A DNA stretch of 64,000 nucleotides from Aurantiacibacter sp. D1-12 (GTDB taxonomy: Bacteria > Pseudomonadota > Alphaproteobacteria > Sphingomonadales > Sphingomonadaceae). The first letter of the stretch is position 1; each line of letters starts with the position of its first letter. The stretch spans positions 1-64,000 of the forward strand of contig NZ_JAPJZJ010000005.1 of NCBI RefSeq assembly GCF_028858515.1. Reading direction: 5' to 3'. The notes under the pieces are model-generated. The model did no database searches and was not told the DNA's origin. It worked only from the letters and a program-made list of their open reading frames with translations. This document shows positions 7,839 through 16,773 of this stretch, piece after piece. Position numbers and translations under genes: made by a program.

Positions 7839-10800
7839 CTAGTCCGGAAGCCTCTGCACATCCCTTCCCGGCGTGCCGAGCGGCGGAAGCGCACGAGGCC
7901 TTAGCGGCGTTACCGGCTCCTCGGTCATGCGCTGGTTCAGCAGCGATATCGCCGTGCCCAGCTGCGCATCCTGGCCGTTGAAACGGGCGTGCGGCATGTT
8001 CTCGACTTCGTAGTCGGGGCCGACACCGTATCCCTCGAGGATCCAGTTTCCGTTGATGTCGTACTGGGCATATTCGGCAACGCGTACCGCGCCGTTGTCG
8101 ACGAGGCGATTGCGATCGGACAGCCAGATGCCAGCCCCTGCCGTGCGGGTACCTACGAGCGGCGCAAGGCCGAGCGATTTCATGCCCGCCGCGAACGTCT
8201 CGCCATCCGAATAGGTCCGCTCGTCAATCAGCACGACAACATGCCCCCGATAGGCATTCTGCATATTGGTTGTGGCAACACCTTCTCCTTCGGGATCGGT
8301 CCAGAAGGCCCACGGCTGGCGAAGGAACTGGTTGATGATGATCGAATCGATATTGCCGCCGTTGTTTCCGCGCACGTCGATGATCAGGCCGGGCCGATCC
8401 ATCTGCGCAAAGTAATCGCGCGCAAAGGTCGCAATGTCACCCGAGCCCATGGATCGCAGGTGGATGTAGCCAATGCTTCCTTCTGTTGCGGCATCCACAG
8501 CGGCGCGGTTGGTTTCAACGAAGTCCCAATAGGCTGCCGTGCGCGCCCCGCCCCAGCTCATCGGCTCGACAATAGCGCTGGTCGATGCACCTGCACGGGT
8601 CAGGTCGAGCCGCACCTGCTGGCCCGACTTGGATGCCAGCGCGAGCCGCAGGTCTGCGAGCGAAGCAACCGGTCGGCCATCTACGCGGCGAATGATGTCA
8701 CCCGCGCGAACATCAACACCCGGACGACGCAAGGCCGGGCGCTGTGAAACCAGGTCTGCCTCTGCGCGATAGATGCGGTCGATCCGCAGTCCGCCCGAGA
8801 CCGGCGTATATTCCGCGCCGAGGAAAGCCATATCACTGTTCTCGCCATCTTCGGGCAGATCGCCGGAGCGGACCTGGCTGTGCAGGATGCCGAGTTGCGA
8901 GGCCATCTGGCCGAGAATCGTGTTCAGTTCCGCGCGGTGTCCGATACGCGAGAGCAGCGGCTCATGCTGCGCGCGCACCGCATTCCAGTCGACCCCGCGC
9001 AAGGCAGGATCATAGGCGAAATCGCGGTGCATCCTCCAGGCATCGACGAACATCTGCTGCCACTCGGAAACCGGATCGATGGTGACCCGCCAATCGCCGA
9101 GGCGCACGCGGTTGGGAGCCATATCATCGGGCACATCATCTGCCGCAGGGACCAATGCAAATGTCGGCTGGCCATTAGACCGGCCGATGACAAGCACCGC
9201 CTCACGATCTGCCGAAAGGCTGAGACTTTGCGCATCAGCGGCAAAGGTCTTCTCTTCGGCGTCGCGACGGTCGATCTTGATCGAAATCGCGTCGTCATCG
9301 CGGAAGGTGTAGAGGAAGTTCTCGGTCGCCAGCAGCATGCGCCCGACACCAGCGTCGGCAGGCACCTGATACAGGCGGTCTGCCAGTCCGCTCAGAACGA
9401 TATTTGCGGAGGCTTCCTCCTCCTCGCTGCTTTCGCCCTCTTCTCCCTCGGCTGAAGCCCCTTCGCTCTCTTCTTCTTCATCTGAGGAGCGGGTCAGCTC
9501 ATTCTCCTCGGTGAAGCGGAAATCGGACTCGGGATCGAGCTGGAGAGCGTAGATTCCGCCGCGATCGGGAAAACCGACGCCCATGTTGCGGTCACCCCAC
9601 GGGCTGCCGGGGGACGGGGCAAAATTGCGATCAGAGATGAAATAGAGCCACGCGCCGTCATGCGCAAAGGCAGGGGCATAGTCGTTGTACTTGCCAGAAG
9701 TGCCGCGAACGCGTGCGCCGGTGGCGACATTCTGCACATAGATGTCTGACGTGTTGCCACCGTTCTCGCGTCCACCCTCGGCATAGGCTACGTAGTCACC
9801 ATCGGGAGAGAAGCTCACGCCGGAGAAGGGATTGTCGCTGCCGCTGTCGTTCTGACGCAGCAGGGTTACGCGGCCCGTCGCCACATCAACGCGTTGCAGT
9901 CGCGCGGCCTTGTCGCGCACGATCAGGCTTTCACCATCGGGGGCGACATCGAAAGACCAGATATGCGCATCATAGCCGCGCGTGATCGCAGTGGGCTCGC
10001 CCGAACCATCGGCTGGAACGCTGTAAAGGTCGCGCGCGTCGCCGCGGTCAAGTATCAGGAACACCTGCTCCCCATCGGGGCTTTCGACAGCTTCGCGTGC
10101 ACGTGCATCCATCGGCAGCGTCAGTTCGACGCGGCGTGCCTGCCCCGGAGCGCCCAGCGCCACGCGGCCACGCGCGGTAACCGCCACCCGTTCGCCCGAA
10201 GGCGCGATGTTTGCCGCATCGGTGAGCGTAAGCGGATTGTCGATGGTGCGTGGACGGGTCTGCTCGCGGTCGGAGACGATATCGAGTGACAGGGTGCTGA
10301 GCGTGTTGGAGGCAGTGGAGAAGACGTGAAGATCGGCGCCGTTCTGCAGCACGATGTCACCGCCATCCATGCTCGCCTGAAGTACCGGGAAAGCGAATTC
10401 TTCCGAATGCTGCGTCACACCGCTACCATCCTCGGCAACCGACCACACGGCATCCGCACCGCTCCGGTCGGACACAAAGTAGATGCGGCCGCCATGCGCC
10501 ATCGGGTTGCGGATCGGAGCGCCGAAATCGGCAAGTAGCTGTGTCGCCTCGGCATTGCCGCCGGTCCAGCGCCACAGCTGCATCATGCCGCCGCCGCGAT
10601 ATTGCACCGCGTTGTCGTTCGCCCGGGTTCGCAAGCCACGGCGCGAGAAGAACAGACTGCCATCGCTGCCATAAGTCGCGTCATGCGCGCGCCAAAGCGG
10701 GATAGGCGTTGCACCGCCGCCAGCGGGATCGACGGTGTAGAGGACTTCGGCTTGCCCACCGCCCTCGGCAGAGGACGAGAACACCACCCGGCCATCGGGC

Positions 10801-11141
10801 GTCCAGCCGACGGTGCGCACTCCGCCGCCTTCAAAGGTCAACCGCCGCGGCGCTCCGCCGGCAACGGGCATGACATAGACATCGTTTGAACTGTCGTAAG
10901 CAGCGTTGAAAGCCACCCAGCGCCCGTCAGGAGAAATCGCCGGATTGGTCTCCTCCTCCTCGTGATTGGTCAGCCGGATCGCCGAACCACCATCCCGCGC
11001 CGAGCGCCACAGGTCGCCTTCGCTGGCAAACACCAGAGTATCACCGTGCGCCGCCGGATACTGGTAGAACCCCTCCTCGGCGAAAGCAGGCGAAGCCGTG
11101 GTAGCGAGCAGAGCGGCGGCGAGAGTGGCGATACGCTTCAT
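7839..11141 (-). CDS. Tricorn-like S41 protease with beta-propeller and PDZ domains, secreted
   Basis: 1100 aa. A signal peptide (MKRIATLAAALLATTASPAFA) leads into WD40/PD40-like beta-propeller repeats that fill roughly residues 30-540 (ISPDGRWVAF, WTPDGRVVFSS, FSPDGDYVAYAEGG). A very acidic Glu/Ser stretch (about 550-585), a C1-like helical domain, a PDZ domain near 830 (GDIIRRVDGRPVASL) and an S41 catalytic domain with VRGNNGGN near 925 and the nucleophile serine in RTYSDGETFA near 977 follow. This is the order of tricorn protease homologues, which trim oligopeptides. Start ATG 11141 has AGGGGGA upstream. The signal peptide points to a periplasmic enzyme. Confidence 0.92.
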   Translation of the reverse strand: MKRIATLAAALLATTASPAFAEEGFYQYPAAHGDTLVFASEGDLWRSARDGGSAIRLTNHEEEETNPAISPDGRWVAFNAAYDSSNDVYVMPVAGGAPRRLTFEGGGVRTVGWTPDGRVVFSSSAEGGGQAEVLYTVDPAGGGATPIPLWRAHDATYGSDGSLFFSRRGLRTRANDNAVQYRGGGMMQLWRWTGGNAEATQLLADFGAPIRNPMAHGGRIYFVSDRSGADAVWSVAEDGSGVTQHSEEFAFPVLQASMDGGDIVLQNGADLHVFSTASNTLSTLSLDIVSDREQTRPRTIDNPLTLTDAANIAPSGERVAVTARGRVALGAPGQARRVELTLPMDARAREAVESPDGEQVFLILDRGDARDLYSVPADGSGEPTAITRGYDAHIWSFDVAPDGESLIVRDKAARLQRVDVATGRVTLLRQNDSGSDNPFSGVSFSPDGDYVAYAEGGRENGGNTSDIYVQNVATGARVRGTSGKYNDYAPAFAHDGAWLYFISDRNFAPSPGSPWGDRNMGVGFPDRGGIYALQLDPESDFRFTEENELTRSSDEEEESEGASAEGEEGESSEEEEASANIVLSGLADRLYQVPADAGVGRMLLATENFLYTFRDDDAISIKIDRRDAEEKTFAADAQSLSLSADREAVLVIGRSNGQPTFALVPAADDVPDDMAPNRVRLGDWRVTIDPVSEWQQMFVDAWRMHRDFAYDPALRGVDWNAVRAQHEPLLSRIGHRAELNTILGQMASQLGILHSQVRSGDLPEDGENSDMAFLGAEYTPVSGGLRIDRIYRAEADLVSQRPALRRPGVDVRAGDIIRRVDGRPVASLADLRLALASKSGQQVRLDLTRAGASTSAIVEPMSWGGARTAAYWDFVETNRAAVDAATEGSIGYIHLRSMGSGDIATFARDYFAQMDRPGLIIDVRGNNGGNIDSIIINQFLRQPWAFWTDPEGEGVATTNMQNAYRGHVVVLIDERTYSDGETFAAGMKSLGLAPLVGTRTAGAGIWLSDRNRLVDNGAVRVAEYAQYDINGNWILEGYGVGPDYEVENMPHARFNGQDAQLGTAISLLNQRMTEEPVTPLRPRALPPLGTPGRDVQRLPD

Positions 11142-11270
11142 GGAAGTCCCCCTGAATTTGATCGCGGGAGAATGACCAGAAGGTGGTGTGGTGACAAGGC
11201 GCCACTTGTGCACCCCATGTCGCTTGCAGAAACGGGTCAGCTGTTGGTCGGATGATCCGCCCGAGGCGGC

Positions 11271-12539
11271 CTAATCCCGCTCCACCGCCTTCGCTTTGCG
11301 GGTCGAAAACATGCCGGTCGTATCGACCACGGCTTTCTGCAGGTAGCTGTCGCCTTCGAGCCGCTTGAACTGGCGGTGGCCGACGAGGAAGGTCACGATA
11401 TCGGCGGCTTCGCGGGCTTCGTCCGAGGTGACAAGTTTCACGTTTTCACGGTCAGCGAGTGATGCGGGCAATGCGGAAAGGTTCGGCTCCACCACCAGCA
11501 CTTTTGCGCCTTCGATCTCCGCCACCATCTCGACGATTTCGAGGGCTGGGCTCTCGCGCACGTCGTCGACGTCGGGTTTGTAGGTAATGCCGTAGCAGGC
11601 AACGGTCGGCACCTTGAACTTGTCTGCCAGTGCGCGCACTTGCGACACGACGCGGTGCGGTTTGTCGTCATTCACAACGCGCGCCATGCGAATCAGGCGA
11701 GCCTCGTCTGGCGCGCTCGACACGATGAACCACGGGTCCACCGCGATGCAGTGACCGCCCACCCCTGCCCCGGGCATAAGGATGTTCACGCGAGGGTGCT
11801 GGTTTGCCAGTTCGCGGACCTGCCAGATATCGGTGCCGAGTTTGTCACAGATGATCGAAAGCTCATTGGCGAAAGCGATATTGACGTCGCGATAGGCGTT
11901 TTCGGAGAGCTTACAGAGCTCCGCCACGCGGCTGTCGGTGATGTAGCAGGTGCCCATCACGAAGGTCTGGTAGAGCGCTGCCGCCTTGTTCGCGCAGTCC
12001 TGCGTCAGGCCGCCGATGATACGATCGTTGCTGACGAGCTCGCGCAGCATCTGCCCTGGCAGGATTCGTTCGGGGCAATGGCACAGCGCAACATCGGCCT
12101 GGCTGTCTTCATCGCGATATCGAGGGAAAGTCAGGTCGGGGCGTTCCTCTGCCAGGATCTCGCCCAGCCGCTCGGTCGAGCCGACGGGAGAGGTACTCTC
12201 GAGGATCACCACATTGCCCTTTTCGAGCACCGGCGCGATGGTGCGCGCGGCGGCCTCTACGAAGGTCATGTCCGGCCCTTCGTTCACCATCGGCGTGGGC
12301 ACGGCGATCAGGAAGAATTCGGCCGATTCTGGCGTGGTTGTCGCGCGCAGGCGCTTGGTATCGACCGCAGCCGAAAGCAGCATCTGCAAGTCCGGCTCTT
12401 GGAAATGCGCCTGGCCAGCGTTCACTGCATCGACGACGCTTTCGTTCACGTCGAGGCCGATGACCTCGTGACCACGGCTCGCCAACATGGCGGCAGTCGG
12501 CAGGCCAATATAGCCAAGACCTACGGTACAGACTTTCAT
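11271..12539 (-). CDS. wecC: UDP-N-acetyl-D-mannosamine dehydrogenase
   Basis: 422 aa. Oxidises UDP-ManNAc to UDP-ManNAcA with NAD. The N-terminal Rossmann motif is VGLGYIGLPTAAMLAS, the substrate Lys/Asn region reads KLSENAYRDVNIAFANEL, and the active-site neighbourhood is GAGVGGHCIAVDPWF, where the family cysteine is seen. The C-terminal UDP-binding domain has GITYKPDVDDVRESPAL. It overlaps wecB by 4 bp at its 5' end, so the epimerase and dehydrogenase act in sequence from one transcript. Confidence 0.95.
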   Translation of the reverse strand: MKVCTVGLGYIGLPTAAMLASRGHEVIGLDVNESVVDAVNAGQAHFQEPDLQMLLSAAVDTKRLRATTTPESAEFFLIAVPTPMVNEGPDMTFVEAAARTIAPVLEKGNVVILESTSPVGSTERLGEILAEERPDLTFPRYRDEDSQADVALCHCPERILPGQMLRELVSNDRIIGGLTQDCANKAAALYQTFVMGTCYITDSRVAELCKLSENAYRDVNIAFANELSIICDKLGTDIWQVRELANQHPRVNILMPGAGVGGHCIAVDPWFIVSSAPDEARLIRMARVVNDDKPHRVVSQVRALADKFKVPTVACYGITYKPDVDDVRESPALEIVEMVAEIEGAKVLVVEPNLSALPASLADRENVKLVTSDEAREAADIVTFLVGHRQFKRLEGDSYLQKAVVDTTGMFSTRKAKAVERD

Positions 12540-13717
12540 TGTGCTTTGGCTTTCACGAATTGGGCTACGCTGGCGGCGATCTTTTGGGCGGCGGTGCCGT
12601 CGCCATAGGGGAAGACCTTGCGCGCGCGGCGCTCGTAATGATCGGGTTCGTTGAGGAGCCGCGTGGCTGCGGCCATAATACCTTCGACAGAAGTACCGAC
12701 GATCTGCGCAACGCCCGTCGCAACCGCTTCGGGCCGCTCGGTTACTTCGCGCATGACGAGGACGGGCTTGCCCAGCGCTGGCGCTTCTTCCTGAATGCCG
12801 CCGCTATCTGTCAGAACAAAGTGTGCGGCCTGCATCAGCGCGACCATCTGAACGTAGTCGACAGGCGGGATCAGGTGGACATTGCCCGTATCGCCCAGTC
12901 GCTCTTCCACTACGCTCTTAACCTGCGGATTGAGGTGTACGGGATAGACAATCTCTGCATCGCCGCGTTCGGCCAGTGCCTTCAGCGCATCGCAAATGCG
13001 TGCAAATCCGTCGCCAAAGCTTTCACGGCGGTGGCCAGTGACGAGCACAAGTTTTTTCGCCGGGTCGAGCGAAAGCCCGAGGCCTTCCAACTCATTACCC
13101 TGCAATGTACCGGCAACGTGTAGCAGCGCATCGATCCCGGAATTGCCCGTGATTTCGATATGCCGCACGTTGCCCTGCTTCTCGGGCCGTTCTTTCTTGA
13201 GGTTCTGCGCAGCAATGCTGGTGGGGGCCCAGAGCAGCTCCGCCACGGCATCAATGGACACGCGGTTATACTCTTCAGGCCACGGGCGCTGGATATCGTG
13301 GCTGCGAAGGCCTGCTTCGACATGGCCGACAGGCACGCGGTTGTAGAAGGCGGAAAGTCCCGCTGCCATCGCGCTGGTTGTGTCGCCGTGCACCATAACC
13401 AGACCGGGCTTATGCTCGGCGATCAGCGCATCCATTTCGCGCATCACGCGGGCAGTAATGTCCGATAGCGTCTGCCCCGGTGTCATCAGGTTGAGATCGA
13501 TGTCCGGAGCCTCGTCGAACACCGCAAAAACCTGATCGAGCATCTCGCGATGCTGGCCGGTTGTCACGACTTTCAAATCGAGTTCGGGCACCTGCCGCAG
13601 TGCGCGCACCACGGGCAACATCTTGATCGCTTCCGGACGCGTGCCGAAGACGAGCAGGACAGGCGTCACCTGATGGGCGCCGGTGATAGAGTCAGGACTA
13701 AGTTCAACCACGCGCAA
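12536..13717 (-). CDS. wecB: UDP-N-acetylglucosamine 2-epimerase (non-hydrolysing)
   Basis: About 377-393 aa. Interconverts UDP-GlcNAc and UDP-ManNAc. VFGTRPEAIKMLPVVRAL near the N terminus, MVHGDTTSAMA, HVEAGLRS, LTDSGGIQEEAPALGKPVLVMRE and TERPEA are all family signatures. The start is uncertain: TTG 13717 has a weak TAAGG upstream, while GTG 13669 (VTPVLLVFGTRPE) gives the length usual for the family. It forms an operon with wecC for ManNAcA, a sugar of enterobacterial common antigen-like glycans and capsules; the other polysaccharide genes are at 1-4910 and 32810-33532. Confidence 0.94.
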   Translation of the reverse strand: MRVVELSPDSITGAHQVTPVLLVFGTRPEAIKMLPVVRALRQVPELDLKVVTTGQHREMLDQVFAVFDEAPDIDLNLMTPGQTLSDITARVMREMDALIAEHKPGLVMVHGDTTSAMAAGLSAFYNRVPVGHVEAGLRSHDIQRPWPEEYNRVSIDAVAELLWAPTSIAAQNLKKERPEKQGNVRHIEITGNSGIDALLHVAGTLQGNELEGLGLSLDPAKKLVLVTGHRRESFGDGFARICDALKALAERGDAEIVYPVHLNPQVKSVVEERLGDTGNVHLIPPVDYVQMVALMQAAHFVLTDSGGIQEEAPALGKPVLVMREVTERPEAVATGVAQIVGTSVEGIMAAATRLLNEPDHYERRARKVFPYGDGTAAQKIAASVAQFVKAKAQ

Positions 13718-13771
13718 GCCTTAGCGATTCCGCGTAAAAATATCCTTTCCGCGCCGTTCACTTTGCAAAAC

Positions 13772-15016
13772 CTAGCGCAGCATGGGTTCGGTCGGCTCTT
13801 CACCGATCACCACACCTTCTTCGCCGCGCCGAGCATCCACGGCCCTCTGCACAGCGGCATAGAAGCGATTGCGTTCGATCCCCTCGCCATTACCGCCAGT
13901 GCTGTCCGGCCAGTTGGAATTGCTCGCAATCACCAGGTTTCGCGCCGGATCGATAAAAATTCCCTGCCCGAACAGCCCGCTGGCCGCGTAGGCATTGCCC
14001 GGATAGGTCCACCACTGGTAGGCATAGCCGCGTCCAAAGCGCCCGGTTTCAAATTCCGGGGCGGTTGCTTCCGCAAACCAGCCCTCGGGCACGACGCGTT
14101 CACCGCCAGCCATGCCGCCGCCCAGGGCGAACAGACCGAAGCGCGCCATATCCCGCGTGCTCGCCTGAATGCAGCAGCCGGATATCTCGCTGTCCGTGTT
14201 GGAGAGCAGCCACGTCGCATCCTGCTCCATCCCGAACGGTGCCCAGACTTTTTCGGAAAGGTAATCGGCGAGGTTTTTGCCGGTAGCATTGCGCACCAGC
14301 ACGCCGATCATGTTGGTTTCGCCGGTATTGTACTGCCAGCGCGTACCCGGCTCGGCCTCACGCGGGAGCTGGCGCATATAGTCGACCAGCGAATCGACAC
14401 CCTCTTCACTCGACACATGTTCGTTGAAGCGGGCGATATCGCTCTCTGGGTCGTGGTAGTCCTCGTTCCAGCGGACGCCGCTCGACATGGTCAGTAGCTG
14501 GCGCACGGTCACGCCATCATAGGCAGAGCCCGCAAGGTCGGGAATATAGCGGGTCACCGGATCGTCGAGGCTGTCGATATAGCCATCGGCGATCGCAGCG
14601 CCGACGAGTGTGGAGGTGTAGCTCTTGGCGACCGAGAAACTTGTCCACTTGCCATCCGCACTGAAATCAAGGCCGTAGCGTTCCAGCACCACTTCGCCGT
14701 TGTGGACCACCACGATGGCCGCCGAGTTCTGGCTATCCATAAAGGCGTCCATATCGAAGCCATCAAGGTCCAATGGCTCGCCATCGGGCAAAGGATAGGT
14801 CGCATCCCCTGCTTCGATCACGCGTGCTTCGGCAAGCGCGGGAAACTGGTCGAGTGCGCGAAATGCGAGTTCGCGCTGTTCGACAGACCAGAACAACACG
14901 TTGCGATCAGTCGGCATGCTGGCGAGGACCGCGCGTTGTTCATCGGTGAGCGTCGCCACGAAGATGCCGCCTACTACCAGCAAGGCCAGCACCACTCCGC
15001 CGATCCACTTTATCAT
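13772..15016 (-). CDS. Serine hydrolase of the beta-lactamase/EstB family
   Basis: 414 aa. An N-terminal membrane anchor or signal segment (MIKWIGGVVLALLVVGGIFV) precedes a class C beta-lactamase fold. The SxxK nucleophile is in FSVAKSYTS near residue 130, the second motif is WQYNTGETN near 220, and GRGYAYQWWTYPG near 340 matches the GYGYQWW segment of esterase-like members. It is more likely an esterase or peptide hydrolase than a drug-resistance enzyme. ATG 15016 has GGGAGCAGG upstream and overlaps the cfa stop by 4 bp. Confidence 0.85.
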   Translation of the reverse strand: MIKWIGGVVLALLVVGGIFVATLTDEQRAVLASMPTDRNVLFWSVEQRELAFRALDQFPALAEARVIEAGDATYPLPDGEPLDLDGFDMDAFMDSQNSAAIVVVHNGEVVLERYGLDFSADGKWTSFSVAKSYTSTLVGAAIADGYIDSLDDPVTRYIPDLAGSAYDGVTVRQLLTMSSGVRWNEDYHDPESDIARFNEHVSSEEGVDSLVDYMRQLPREAEPGTRWQYNTGETNMIGVLVRNATGKNLADYLSEKVWAPFGMEQDATWLLSNTDSEISGCCIQASTRDMARFGLFALGGGMAGGERVVPEGWFAEATAPEFETGRFGRGYAYQWWTYPGNAYAASGLFGQGIFIDPARNLVIASNSNWPDSTGGNGEGIERNRFYAAVQRAVDARRGEEGVVIGEEPTEPMLR

Positions 15017-16257
15017 TCGCCTGCTCCCTTTTTCACCAATGTCACCTGGCTCACCGTGATGCCGCCACCGCGGAAACCGCCTTCGCAATACATCAGATAG
15101 AACCGCCACAAGTCACGAAACTTTGTGTCAAATCCGTCGGGAAGCATTCCGGCCTCTGCCGCTGCATCAAAGCGTGTCCGCCAGAGCTTGAGCGTTTCGG
15201 CATAGTCGATCCCGAAATCTTCCTGGTCTTGCCAGTTGAGCCCCCGCTCCTCGGCCAGTGCGCGAAATTCGCTGGTGCGGATCAGCAAACCACCGGGAAA
15301 GATGTAAGCCTGGATGAAGTCGGCGCTCTTGGCATAGGCATCGAACAGCTCGTCCCGCATGGCGATAAACTGGATCGCAGCGCGCCCGCCCGGCTTCAGG
15401 TTGCGCGCGACGCAATCCATGAAGGTCGGCCAGTATTCGCGCCCCAGCGCCTCAACCATCTCGACGCTGACGATGGCATCGAACTGGCCCGAAGTGTCGC
15501 GGTAGTCCTGCTTGAGGAACTGGACACCCGGATGGTGCTCGCGCGCCCATGCAAGCTGCTCATCCGAAAGGCTAATGGCATCGACACGCGCGCCTTTGGC
15601 GGCGAAGTGACCTGACAATGCGCCCCAGCCACACCCGATTTCCAGCACACTCTCCGGCGAGCCAACGCGCTCTGCAAGCCGTTCCCATTTGCGACGTTGC
15701 GCGGCTTCAAGTTCATTGTCCGCGAGGCGATATGCGCTGGAATAGCTCATCGTTGGGTCGAGCCAAGCAGCGTAGAAATCGTTGCCGAGGTCGTAATGCG
15801 CGTGGATGTTCTTTTCCGCCTGCGCCTTGGTGTTGCGATTAAGCGCGTGAAGGGCCTTTGCCGCCCACCGCCATGGCCCCTTGGCCCGCGCAACATCGCC
15901 CATCGCGTCAGCATTCTCGACAAACAGCGCGAAAAAGCTGACCGGGTCTTCGCAAGACCATTCACCAGCTTCCCACGCCTGATAGAGGCCGATCGAACCG
16001 CCCGTGGCGATCCGCATCAATCCACGCCAATCGTGCAGGTGCACCTCGCATTCAAACCCGGGTGCGCAGCCGCCCAGCGTCCGGCGAGACCCATCAGGAA
16101 AGACGCCGTAGAGGGTGCCCTTCTCCAATCCTGCATCAATCCGGTCGAGTATCTTGCCCGCGGCAGGCGCAAACGCACGTGCCAGCAGACCGGGTTTGCC
16201 CCCGTATCGCTGCCCGCTCTGGAGCAGCACTCCGCCTCGTTCATTCCGGCTAGCCAT
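15013..16257 (-). CDS. cfa: Cyclopropane-fatty-acyl-phospholipid synthase family methyltransferase
   Basis: 414 aa. Adds a methylene group from S-adenosylmethionine to the double bond of membrane phospholipid acyl chains. The N-terminal lipid-binding region is followed by HYDLGNDFYAAWLDPTMSYSSAY, by the SAM site VLEIGCGWGALSGHFAAKG, by IVSVEMVEALG and by FIQAYIFPGG, all typical of the Cfa family. It lies upstream of the serine hydrolase with a 4-bp overlap. A relative that modifies another lipid (for example a tuberculostearate-type enzyme) cannot be excluded. Confidence 0.92.
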   Translation of the reverse strand: MASRNERGGVLLQSGQRYGGKPGLLARAFAPAAGKILDRIDAGLEKGTLYGVFPDGSRRTLGGCAPGFECEVHLHDWRGLMRIATGGSIGLYQAWEAGEWSCEDPVSFFALFVENADAMGDVARAKGPWRWAAKALHALNRNTKAQAEKNIHAHYDLGNDFYAAWLDPTMSYSSAYRLADNELEAAQRRKWERLAERVGSPESVLEIGCGWGALSGHFAAKGARVDAISLSDEQLAWAREHHPGVQFLKQDYRDTSGQFDAIVSVEMVEALGREYWPTFMDCVARNLKPGGRAAIQFIAMRDELFDAYAKSADFIQAYIFPGGLLIRTSEFRALAEERGLNWQDQEDFGIDYAETLKLWRTRFDAAAEAGMLPDGFDTKFRDLWRFYLMYCEGGFRGGGITVSQVTLVKKGAGE

Positions 16258-16353
16258 CGCGGCGTTTTATGCCGCCCCGTAGAAGTCAGAGCAAGGAGCG
16301 AGGATTTGCTACGCAACATTCTTCTGTTAGCAATCCCGCCGGAGGGGAAGATC

Positions 16354-16764
16354 ATGGACAATCCATTGCTCAAGAACATCGTCGCCGCTGTGGTTGGCGT
16401 TATCGTGGCAGGTGTCACCGTTGGCATCGTCGAAATGGCCGGACACGCGATATTCCCGCCACCCGAAGGGCTCGATATTACCAACCCCGAAGATCAGGCT
16501 CGAATCATGCAGGAAATCCCGGCTGCTGCCAAAGTAGCGGTGATGATCGCGTGGTTCCTTGGGGCCTTTGCCGGATCATGGACAGCGCGCAAACTTGGTG
16601 CGACTAGCTGGCCATCCTGGCTCGTCATTGCCCTGATGATCGGAGCCAGCGTCTTCACTACACAGATGTTCCCGCATCCCTGGTGGATGGTGCTCGGTGC
16701 GCTGATCCTGCCGGTTATCGCCCTCATGATTTCCGGTCGGATGATACCAAGACCCAGACCCTGA
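16354..16764 (+). CDS. Small four-helix membrane protein, unknown
   Basis: 136 aa. Four hydrophobic segments are visible, near residues 8-32, 58-80, 86-106 and 110-131, with short polar links (DITNPEDQARIMQEIP after the first helix). GGAGGGGAAG lies just before ATG 16354, one of the clearest ribosome sites in the window, so the gene is probably real. It stands alone between divergent cfa and convergent phrB. No family recognised; an integral inner membrane protein is all that can be said. Confidence 0.75.
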   Translation: MDNPLLKNIVAAVVGVIVAGVTVGIVEMAGHAIFPPPEGLDITNPEDQARIMQEIPAAAKVAVMIAWFLGAFAGSWTARKLGATSWPSWLVIALMIGASVFTTQMFPHPWWMVLGALILPVIALMISGRMIPRPRP

Positions 16765-16773
16765 GAGGTTCGT

